Shown here piece by piece: positions 26,331 to 32,488 of a DNA stretch of 32,488 nucleotides (positions within the stretch are counted from its first letter, which is position 1; every line of letters starts with the position of its first letter). The notes below the pieces were generated by a model that was not told where the DNA came from, did no database searches, and saw only the letters and a program-made list of their open reading frames with translations. Origin of the DNA: Lachnospiraceae bacterium (GTDB taxonomy: Bacteria; Bacillota; Clostridia; Lachnospirales; Lachnospiraceae); assembly GCA_021200995.1 (NCBI GenBank), contig JAJQFS010000032.1:1-32488 (forward strand), in the 5' to 3' direction. Made by a program: the position numbers and the translations under genes.

Positions 26331-27280
26331 CTTGTGTCTCCTTTCCCGGTCAGCGTGATACGCGGATCGATCAGCATCATCAGAACGTCACCCAGGAAAA
26401 CACCCAGAACGCCGAGAGAGGCATAGAGGATGACCAGGGTCTGCACCACATCCAGATCATAACGGGAGATGGCGTCCGTCAGAAGCGGTCCCATTCCGGG
26501 TACAGAGAAGAAGCGCTCCACCAAAAGAGAGCCGCTGATGGTCAGCAGAAACGACTGCGGCAGATACTGTGCCAGCGGTACAAAGGCATTGCGCAGGACG
26601 TGACGTGTCATAATCTGAGAGTTAGACAAACCTTTCACCTTCGCCAGACGGATGTAGTCCTTATTTAACTCATCCACCATATACCGCCTGGTCCAGAGCG
26701 CATAGCCCGCGATGGACGTCAGGCACAGACAGGTCACAGGCAGAACACAGGAAAGTGCCGTGTTATTGCGTGAGGAATAGGTCGCCGGGAAGCCCAGAAC
26801 CAGGGCACCAAAGACCAGCACCAGGGAGTAGCTGACCAGGTGCGGCACCGCGTTCACGAAGATGGTATACGCGGTCACAATATGATCACCCAGGTGATCC
26901 TTCTGTACGGTCTGCAGAATGCCGAGCAGTACGCCCACCACCACAGAGATGCACAGGGAAATTGCTCCCAGTCTCATGGAAACGGCAAACTTCGTGCCAA
27001 TCAGTTTCACCACCGACACGCCGGACTGAATCCTGCGGGAGGTGCCGAAATTCAACGTCAGGATATTTCTGTAAAAGCGGGCCAGTTGTACAATAATCGG
27101 ATCGAGAAGCCCCGCGGCCCGCAGCTGATCGTTTTTCTGCTCCTCGGTCAGCTTCATCAGCTGTTCCTCAGAGAAGTAATAATCAGTCGGAAGCATTCTC
27201 ATCAGCAGGAACACAATTGTCGCCACGATCAGAACCGTGATCAGTCCCTGCGCTACTCGCTTCAAAGTATATTTAGCCAT
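26327..27280 (-). CDS. oppB: Oligopeptide ABC transporter permease OppB
   Basis: Inner-membrane permease, 317 residues. The first helix starts at the N-terminus (LKRVAQGLITVLIVATIVFL). The EAA-type coupling loop is DYIRLAKVKGLSNSQIMTRH, followed by NAFVPLAQYLP. The segment LLVERFFSVPGMGPLLTDAI is diagnostic of OppB/DppB. A terminator-like hairpin lies between the upstream binding-protein gene and this gene, which probably limits permease expression relative to the binding protein. Confidence 0.96.
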   Translation of the reverse strand: MAKYTLKRVAQGLITVLIVATIVFLLMRMLPTDYYFSEEQLMKLTEEQKNDQLRAAGLLDPIIVQLARFYRNILTLNFGTSRRIQSGVSVVKLIGTKFAVSMRLGAISLCISVVVGVLLGILQTVQKDHLGDHIVTAYTIFVNAVPHLVSYSLVLVFGALVLGFPATYSSRNNTALSCVLPVTCLCLTSIAGYALWTRRYMVDELNKDYIRLAKVKGLSNSQIMTRHVLRNAFVPLAQYLPQSFLLTISGSLLVERFFSVPGMGPLLTDAISRYDLDVVQTLVILYASLGVLGVFLGDVLMMLIDPRITLTGKGDTR

Positions 27281-27317
27281 AAGTCATCATTCCTTTTTTG
27301 TCAGGTAGAAACGAAAA

Positions 27318-27373
27318 TCCCGCCGAACAGCTGACGCACACATTTGTGTTGATTCGTCAGTCCGCCGGCGGGA
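27318..27373 (-). terminator. Intercistronic terminator between the first oppA and oppB
   Basis: TCCCGCCG/CGGCGGGA (8 pairs) encloses CTGACG/CGTCAG (6 pairs) and ACACA/TGTGT. The hairpin is followed on the minus strand by TTTTCGTTTCT. Partial read-through would give more binding protein than permease, a common arrangement for importers. Confidence 0.75.
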
Positions 27374-27392
27374 CACAGGTTTAAAAATCCGT

Positions 27393-29432
27393 TTAGTTCG
27401 CTGCCGCCTCAAACTCAGCGTAATCCGCGGTCGTGTATCCGTCAGTGTTGGTCTCCCAGTTTACATAATAGTAATTACCGTAGATACCGTACAGGCTGTT
27501 CGCCTTGGAATAGTCGTTGCTCTTGGTCAGCTGCCAGGTAATGTCGTAATAAGACGGGATCGTCAATCCATGCTTGAGCATGAAAATCTCCGCCTCCGCA
27601 AAACCCTGATAGCGGGCGTCCAGATCATCCGAAATCGCGTCAGCCTCCCAGACCATCTCGGAGAACTCACTGAAGGTATCGATCAGCTCCTGGTTATAGG
27701 GCTCCGCCGCATCTTCTCCGTAGAAATCGTTGATCAGCGTGTAGTACTCGGAATAGTAAGCGTTGTCACTCTCCACTACGTACTGGCTTAAGAAGTTGAC
27801 CGGGTCACCATAGTCCGCACCCCAGCCGCTGCCATACATGCCGCCGCGCTTCAGGTTGCGAACCTCCTGGTTCATGGAGGAAACATAGGTGCCGATATTC
27901 AATGTCACATAATCATCTCCCAGGCTGGCTGAGAAGCAGTCTGCAAGCACATTCGCGCTGTCCAGAGAAGTCTGGTTGCCTGCGGGGATAAAGTAATTAA
28001 TCTCGACCGGGAAGGTCACGCCCTGCGCTGTCAGCTCCTCAATGGCTTCCTCTTTGTACTGCTCGGCCAGTTCCGGATTCAGACGTCTCATGTTCTCACC
28101 GTCATAATCCTTCAGATCCAGGCCCTCAGCTACCAGATCGGTATAATCCTTACCGTCGGAAGTGGAGACAAGACCCTTCATGGTGAAGAAGTTATTCTCA
28201 CACTTCAGCGGGTTGACAGCGTTGGTTCTCTTGTAATAATTGATCAGATCCAGACCGTAGTACCAGGACAGACGGAACGCCTCATTGGCCGCTGCCTTGT
28301 TCCAGTTGTCATCCGGATTGCCGTCGTCATCATGTCTGTGATAATTGAAGTAGAACTGATAGGAATACTTCGCAGGTCTCGACTCGCAGAGGTAATCATA
28401 GTATTCAGTGCCCTCGGTGATGGTCGCCAGAATGGACTCGCTCAGCGTACATCTGTCGATTTCACCAGCCTGATACAGTGTCCAGGCAACATCCGCGGAA
28501 TCCACCATCTTAATTGTCACGGAGTTGAAGGTTGTATTTGTATCCAGGCCGAACCATGATGAATTGGCCTCAAGTATCTTCTCATTGCCCTGAATGTATT
28601 CTGTCATGATGTAAGGTCCGCAGTACCACATGGTGGTGTTGCCAATGGCCAGATATTCCTCAGCGGTCATGCTGGATACGAGATCCGGCGCGATCGGGAA
28701 CATGCAGGCATAGGTGCAGACCGTATCAAAGTAAGGCTTCGAAGCCTTCATGGTATAAACGAGGGTGTAATCATCCTCCACAGTAATGCCCACAGTATCC
28801 AGGAAAGTGTCGTTGTTCCAGGCAAGGGCAGCCGCTTCTGTTGTATCCATCTCAGCGGTCAGATTGTAATACTCCTCCGCGCCTTCAAGCATCTCCTCTG
28901 GCATGGATACGTTGGCCGCGCCGTTCTTGGCCGCGTTCAGCACCCACTCCAGGCCCGCCACGAAATCCCAGGCGGTCAGCTGTGCCATCTCGTTGCCGTT
29001 TACATCCACCCAGGTCACATCGTCACGCAGATGGAAGGTCCAGACGGTCGCGTCATCATTTGCTTCCCAGGTCTCCGCGATGGAGCTCACCAGGTTGCCG
29101 TTGGAATCACTGGCAACCAGAGAGGAGATCATGTTCACTAAAACCTGCAGATCCTTCGCCTGCTGGGAATGGTGAATGACAAACTCCTCCATCTCATTCG
29201 CGGTTGTCTGATAGTCTACATAATCCGTAATCGGATTGGTGCTGGCAGAAGTCGTGGTCTCCTCAGATGAGCTGCTCTCAGAAGAAGTGCTCTCAGTGGA
29301 GCTGCTCTCAGAAGAAGTGCTCTCAGTCGTACTGCTGGAGCTGTCGGATGAAGAACATCCCACAAGTCCCATCGCTGCCAGGCCGGTGCCACCAATCGCC
29401 GCAGTCTTCAGGAAATCTCTTCTTGTAATCAT
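27393..29432 (-). CDS. oppA: Peptide ABC transporter substrate-binding lipoprotein (first copy)
   Basis: SBP_bac_5 family binding protein, 679 residues, first gene of the opp operon. It has a twin-arginine-like ITRRDFLK at residues 2-9, a hydrophobic stretch and the lipobox GLVGC with Cys26 as lipidation site. The linker to about residue 65 is almost pure Ser/Thr/Glu and contains a perfect 10-residue duplication TESTSSESSS. TWEANDDATVWTFHLRD and GWGADYGDPVNFL mark the family. It is very similar along its length to the second copy at the other end of the operon. AAGGAGG precedes the ATG. Substrates may be peptides; the exact ligand is not evident. Confidence 0.93.
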   Translation of the reverse strand: MITRRDFLKTAAIGGTGLAAMGLVGCSSSDSSSSTTESTSSESSSTESTSSESSSSEETTTSASTNPITDYVDYQTTANEMEEFVIHHSQQAKDLQVLVNMISSLVASDSNGNLVSSIAETWEANDDATVWTFHLRDDVTWVDVNGNEMAQLTAWDFVAGLEWVLNAAKNGAANVSMPEEMLEGAEEYYNLTAEMDTTEAAALAWNNDTFLDTVGITVEDDYTLVYTMKASKPYFDTVCTYACMFPIAPDLVSSMTAEEYLAIGNTTMWYCGPYIMTEYIQGNEKILEANSSWFGLDTNTTFNSVTIKMVDSADVAWTLYQAGEIDRCTLSESILATITEGTEYYDYLCESRPAKYSYQFYFNYHRHDDDGNPDDNWNKAAANEAFRLSWYYGLDLINYYKRTNAVNPLKCENNFFTMKGLVSTSDGKDYTDLVAEGLDLKDYDGENMRRLNPELAEQYKEEAIEELTAQGVTFPVEINYFIPAGNQTSLDSANVLADCFSASLGDDYVTLNIGTYVSSMNQEVRNLKRGGMYGSGWGADYGDPVNFLSQYVVESDNAYYSEYYTLINDFYGEDAAEPYNQELIDTFSEFSEMVWEADAISDDLDARYQGFAEAEIFMLKHGLTIPSYYDITWQLTKSNDYSKANSLYGIYGNYYYVNWETNTDGYTTADYAEFEAAAN
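29269..29328 (-). repeat. Two tandem copies of a 30-base unit in the oppA linker
   Basis: 29269-29298 and 29299-29328 are identical except for the last base. In frame they encode TESTSSESSS twice. The unit length is a multiple of three, so copy-number change by slippage would lengthen or shorten the lipoprotein linker without a frameshift. Confidence 0.9.
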
Positions 29433-29483
29433 GTTACATTTTCCTCCTTAAAAAAACAAATATCTGTCCGGCTTCCGATTATT

Positions 29484-29502
29484 CATGCGCGTCTCCCGCA
29501 TG
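29484..29502 (-). other. Hairpin upstream of the oppA ribosome binding site
   Basis: CATGCG and CGCATG form a perfect 6-base stem with a 7-base loop about 50 bases before the oppA start, within the long 5' untranslated region. Confidence 0.4.
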
Positions 29503-29523
29503 CCATAAAATGCAAAATGCCAC

Positions 29524-29559
29524 TCACTCTCTGCGTCTTTGCAGAAAAGAAAGCAGCAT
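29524..29559 (-). CDS. Possible 11-residue leader peptide before oppA
   Basis: A short frame ATG...TGA encodes MLLSFLQRRRE, with GAGGAG immediately upstream (short spacing). It lies in the roughly 230-base leader between the opp promoter and oppA, and its three consecutive arginine codons are notable. There is no evidence beyond the ribosome binding site and position; chance is quite possible. Confidence 0.3.
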   Translation of the reverse strand: MLLSFLQRRRE

Positions 29560-29672
29560 ATTCTCCTCACTTTCCCGCAGTGATCTATACTGTGGGGATG
29601 GCCCTGCGCACGAAAAACGGGCGCCGAAGTATGATTGTGTGCATGTATACCGCACCCTCAATACTACATGCG

Positions 29673-29701
29673 AGTATAGCATCAAACTATTGAAAATGCA
29701 A
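29673..29701 (-). promoter_or_regulatory. Promoter of the opp operon
   Basis: On the minus strand TTGCAT (29696-29701), exactly 17 bases, then TATACT (29673-29678). The predicted 5' leader to oppA is about 230 bases. An inverted repeat lies about 50 bases upstream of the -35 box. Confidence 0.65.
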
Positions 29702-29855
29702 GGGCTTTTTTTACATAAATCCACGATTTTCGAAACAAAAATTTTAGAACGGGCTATAAAAATTATCTATAGCTCAGGATTTTTATTTGCAAAAAACGGA
29801 GTAACAAAAGAATATCATATACACAGAAAATAACTGCTTTTCCTCGTGATTTCGG

Positions 29856-29884
29856 TTGTGAAAACCCATTTATTATTGTATACT
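29856..29884 (+). promoter_or_regulatory. Promoter of udk
   Basis: On the plus strand TTGTGA (29856-29861), exactly 17 bases, then TATACT (29879-29884), giving a leader of about 80 bases before udk. Confidence 0.6.
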
Positions 29885-29969
29885 GACTAAAAAAGCAGCT
29901 GTAAACGGTGTTCCTGAAGGGAAATGTCGGCGGCGGTTTTCATCGTCCGGCGGCAGCGGGGTACAGAAG

Positions 29970-30584
29970 ATGGATGTTCTGGTGGTAGGAATCGCGGGCG
30001 GCAGCGCGTCCGGTAAGACGACGGTCGTGGAGCGGATCAGGGAGTATTTCGGGGACGATATCGTGATCATCGGCCATGACAATTATTACAAGGCGCATGA
30101 CGATATGTCCTATGAGGAACGGACGCATTTGAATTATGATCATCCGAACTCCTTCGACACGGAGCTGATGGTGGCGGACGTGATGAAATTAAAAGCGGGA
30201 CAGGCGGTGGATATTCCCACCTATGACTATAGCGTCCACAACCGCTCGAAGCAGACGCTTCACATTACGCCCAGGCGTGTCATTGTATTAGAGGGAATTC
30301 TCCTGTTCTACGACGCCAGGCTGCGCGACCTGATGGATGTGAAAATCTTCGTGGACACGCCGGCGGACGAGCGGCTGGCGCGCCGCATCCGCAGGGATAT
30401 CGCGGAACGCGGGCGGTCGTTAGAGTCTGTGCTGACGCAGTATCAGGAGACGGTGCGGCCCATGCATGAAGCGTTCGTGGAGCCGACGAAGATGCACGCC
30501 GACATCATCATCCCGGAGGGCGGCGAGAATACGGTAGGGATTGATATTCTGCAGCAGTATCTGAAAAATAAGGTGCGGGGGTGA
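29970..30584 (+). CDS. udk: Uridine kinase
   Basis: Phosphorylates uridine and cytidine to UMP and CMP in pyrimidine salvage. It has 204 residues. The P-loop is GIAGGSASGKTT (about 7-18). HDNYYKAHDDMSYEER and NYDHPNSFDTELM form the nucleoside-binding region. RIRRDIAERGRSLESVLTQY and the end ADIIIPEGGEN are typical of Udk. The ribosome binding site before the ATG (GGGG, eight bases away) is weaker than those of its neighbours. It is the only plus-strand gene here and is a single-gene unit with its own promoter and terminator. Confidence 0.97.
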   Translation: MDVLVVGIAGGSASGKTTVVERIREYFGDDIVIIGHDNYYKAHDDMSYEERTHLNYDHPNSFDTELMVADVMKLKAGQAVDIPTYDYSVHNRSKQTLHITPRRVIVLEGILLFYDARLRDLMDVKIFVDTPADERLARRIRRDIAERGRSLESVLTQYQETVRPMHEAFVEPTKMHADIIIPEGGENTVGIDILQQYLKNKVRG

Positions 30585-30635
30585 GCTCGTATCTGCCCCG
30601 TAAGACGTGAAATGTTATACTGTGCCTATTTATAA

Positions 30636-30683
30636 AAAGCCTGTCGCGCGGCAATGTACAGATTGCTGTGCGGCAGGTTTTTT
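30636..30683 (+). terminator. Bidirectional terminator between udk and the methyltransferase gene
   Basis: AGCCTG and CAGGTTTTTT flank a stem with CGC/GCG and GCAAT/ATTGC pairs and loop GTACAG. It is followed by T-runs on the plus strand (TTTTTT) and on the minus strand (TTTTTATA). It serves the converging udk and methyltransferase transcripts. Confidence 0.85.
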
Positions 30684-30698
30684 GGGTACCGTGTGCGG

Positions 30699-31583
30699 TT
30701 ATGGTCTGCTCCACCTGCCGCTTGCGCCGCAGGGCAGGACAAGACCTGTAGAGGAAACGGGCAGGCCGATTTCCCCCGCTTCCACGCTGCCTCCATGCTG
30801 CGGACAGATGGCTGTGGACATCATATAGGTCAGGACGGCAGGCTGTAAACCGGTGGTGTAGGAATTGATCAGGAAAAAGAGCGGGTTCTCCGACAGGAGA
30901 CGGTTCGCCAGCTGAATCAGGGGGTAAACGCTGTCTTCAATTTTCCAGATTTCGCCCTTGGGACCGCGGCCGTAAGAGGGCGGGTCCATGATAATGGCGT
31001 CGTAATGGTTGCCGCGGCGAATCTCGCGCTCCACGAATTTGACGCAGTCATCCACGAGGTAGCGGATGGGCGCGTCGTGCAGGCCGCTGATCTCAGCATT
31101 TTCCTTCGCCCAGGCGACCATGCCCTTGGAGGCGTCCACATGGACGACCCTCGCGCCGGCTTTGGCGGCCGCGAGGGTCGCGCCGCCGGTGTAGGCGAAA
31201 AGATTTAAGACTTTGACGGGGCTGTCAGGTTTCTCTGACCGCCTCTTTTTTATTAAGGAAGAAAACCATTCCCAGTTGGCGGCCTGTTCGGGGAAGAGGC
31301 CGGTGTGTTTGAAGCTGAAGGGTTTGAGGCGGAAGCTGAGGTTCAGGGACTGATATGCGATGGTCCATTCCTGCGGGAGATTATGAAATTCCCATTCGCC
31401 GCCGCCCTTGCTGGAACGGTGATAGTGGCCGTTGGGGGTGGTCCAGAGGGGATTTTCCTTCGGAGTGGTCCAGATGACCTGGGGGTCGGGGCGCACGAGG
31501 GCGTAGGAGCCCCAGCGCTCGAGCTTTTCACCGCCGGAGGTGTCTAGGACTTCGTAGTCTTTCCATTTATCTGCGATCCACAT
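30699..31583 (-). CDS. Class I SAM-dependent methyltransferase (RlmI/COG1092-like)
   Basis: Probably an RNA methyltransferase. It has 294 residues. The Rossmann-fold SAM motif I is VLNLFAYTGGATLAAAKAGA; motif II ends in HVDASKGMVAWAKENA, and the catalytic-region motif IV is IIMDPPSYGRGPKGEIWK. It lacks the N-terminal PUA domain of the RlmI/RlmK proteins and has instead a roughly 110-residue N-domain. Target base and RNA are unknown. The start, with TAGGAGAG upstream, is nine bases after the stop of the DUF1015 gene, so the two are cotranscribed. C-terminal GLPVSSTGLVLPCGASGRW is a full-length-looking end. Confidence 0.9.
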   Translation of the reverse strand: MWIADKWKDYEVLDTSGGEKLERWGSYALVRPDPQVIWTTPKENPLWTTPNGHYHRSSKGGGEWEFHNLPQEWTIAYQSLNLSFRLKPFSFKHTGLFPEQAANWEWFSSLIKKRRSEKPDSPVKVLNLFAYTGGATLAAAKAGARVVHVDASKGMVAWAKENAEISGLHDAPIRYLVDDCVKFVEREIRRGNHYDAIIMDPPSYGRGPKGEIWKIEDSVYPLIQLANRLLSENPLFFLINSYTTGLQPAVLTYMMSTAICPQHGGSVEAGEIGLPVSSTGLVLPCGASGRWSRP

Positions 31584-31592
31584 GTGTCTCTC

Positions 31593-32488
31593 CTATATTT
31601 CATGCAAGAATAATCCACTCCTCAGCTTCGGCTCGAACCAGGTAGACTTCGGCGGCATCAGAAGACCCGCGTCAGCGACTGCGAAGAGTTCGCTGATGGA
31701 GGTGGGGTACATGGCGAAGGCAACTGCACAATCGGTGTGGACGCGGCGTTCCAGCTCTGAAAGGCCGCGGATGCCTCCCACGAAGTCGATGCGGCTGTCG
31801 GTTCGCGGGTCATTGATTCCAAGAACCGGGGCCAGGAGCTCCTTCTGCAGAACGGAGACGTCCAGGCCGTCGACGGGATGGGCGTTCTGATATTCCGGTT
31901 TCACGCGCAGTCTGTACCAGCCGCTCTTTAAATACATGCCGATTTCATGTTTCTGCGATGGCGATACGGGTGTTTCTGACTGCTCTGTCACAAATTTCTC
32001 CGCAACCTTTTTAAGGAATTCTGCTTCGGTCAGGCCGTTGAAGTCTTTGACCACGCGGTTGTAATCCATGATCATCAGTTCCTCATCCGGAAAAAGGACG
32101 GAAAGGAAGAAATTGAATTCTTCATTTCCATTGTAATCCGGATGCTGCGCGCGGCGTTTTAAGCCAACCTTTACAGCGAAAGCGGCTCTGTGGTGGCCGT
32201 CCGCGATGTAAATCTGCGGGATAGCCGCGAAGGCTTCGCCGATTAGGCGGATTTTATTTTCCTCAAAGATGGTCCAACCCCTGTGGGTGATGCCGTCTTC
32301 GGACGTAAAGTCAAAACAGGGCTTTTGACGCTCTTTCACTTCGGAAACAATGGCACTCAGAGCTTCATTTCTACGGTAGGCGAGGAAAATGGGGCCTGTC
32401 TGCATGCCGGTAACGTCGATGTGCCGGATGCGGTCCAGTTCTTTTTCCTCCCGCGTATTTTCATGCTTTTTGATGACGCCGTTGATAT
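31593..32488 (-). CDS. DUF1015 family protein, 5' end outside the window
   Basis: The frame stays open to the window edge, so only the last 297 or so residues are seen. An internal ATG at 32405 is not the start, because conserved sequence (ENTREEKELDRIRHIDVTG) lies upstream of it and the family usually has about 400 residues. QTGPIFLAYR and the block YIADGHHRAAFAVKV are recognisable DUF1015 features. Biochemical function is unknown. In Clostridia such genes often lie near serine biosynthesis genes (serA, serC), which would be just outside this window; that is inference. Confidence 0.88.
   Translation of the reverse strand, partial: INGVIKKHENTREEKELDRIRHIDVTGMQTGPIFLAYRRNEALSAIVSEVKERQKPCFDFTSEDGITHRGWTIFEENKIRLIGEAFAAIPQIYIADGHHRAAFAVKVGLKRRAQHPDYNGNEEFNFFLSVLFPDEELMIMDYNRVVKDFNGLTEAEFLKKVAEKFVTEQSETPVSPSQKHEIGMYLKSGWYRLRVKPEYQNAHPVDGLDVSVLQKELLAPVLGINDPRTDSRIDFVGGIRGLSELERRVHTDCAVAFAMYPTSISELFAVADAGLLMPPKSTWFEPKLRSGLFLHEI

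Larger units (their letters stand above)
29433..29969. other. Divergent regulatory region between oppA and udk
   Basis: A 537-base non-coding region. On the minus strand it holds the opp promoter, a long leader with a leader-peptide candidate and a hairpin. On the plus strand it holds the udk promoter and a roughly 80-base leader. The central A/T-rich part (29705-29850) has an inverted repeat GGCTATA/TATAGCTC at 29752-29775 that could be an operator. No further gene is visible. Confidence 0.6.

Noticed and set aside
29720-29745. CodY-like box upstream of opp (GATTTTCGAAAC)
   Set aside because: It matches only part of the known AATTTTCWGAAAATT consensus and lacks the central base; any A/T-rich region would give such a match.
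29510-29833. 107-codon plus-strand open frame in the oppA-udk region
   Set aside because: It covers the opp promoter in antisense and has no plausible ribosome binding site or recognisable protein features.

Overview
The window reads as the chromosomal core of a low-to-mid GC Gram-positive anaerobe of the Bacillota, class Clostridia, most probably Lachnospiraceae. The evidence is a complete S10-spc-alpha ribosomal protein super-operon in Firmicute order (type Z zinc S14, cysteine-type L36, zinc-less S4), an ecfA1-ecfA2-ecfT-truA cassette downstream of rplQ, strong AGGAGG ribosome binding sites, and lipoproteins with serine-rich linkers. Genus-level placement is not possible by eye. Almost everything lies on the minus strand, so transcription runs from high to low coordinates; the one exception is the uridine kinase gene.

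Layout, in the direction of transcription. (1) 30699-32488: a DUF1015 protein cut by the window edge, followed by a class I SAM-dependent methyltransferase. (2) 29970-30584, plus strand: uridine kinase, ending at a terminator that works in both directions. (3) 20741-29432: an oligopeptide ABC transporter operon, in the order substrate-binding lipoprotein, oppB, oppC, oppD, oppF, a small unrecognised membrane protein, and a second substrate-binding lipoprotein. Hairpin terminators inside the operon probably set the ratio of binding protein to permease. (4) 4018-20321: 26 ribosomal protein genes with secY, adk, map, infA and rpoA. Tandem promoters and a roughly 280-base leader precede rpsJ, an internal promoter precedes rpmJ, and a terminator follows rplQ. 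(5) 421-3945: the ATPase and transmembrane subunits of an energy-coupling factor vitamin transporter, then the tRNA pseudouridine synthase TruA. (6) 72-302: two tandem serine tRNA genes with their own promoter.

The gene content is ordinary housekeeping; I see no mobile element, phage, CRISPR or defence system. What deserves attention is RNA-level regulation. The rpsJ leader contains two mutually exclusive helices, one of which buries the ribosome binding site and start codon. The alpha part of the ribosomal operon (rpmJ to rplQ) has unusually long spacers of 110 to 310 bases with clear hairpins, whereas the S10/spc part is tightly packed. Three major promoters (rpsJ, rpmJ, opp) share the same -35 hexamer TTGCAT and an exact 17-base spacer. 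In the opp operon the two binding lipoproteins both carry a twin-arginine-like signal, one has a perfect 30-base tandem duplication in its linker, and a short leader-peptide candidate lies in the 5' untranslated region.
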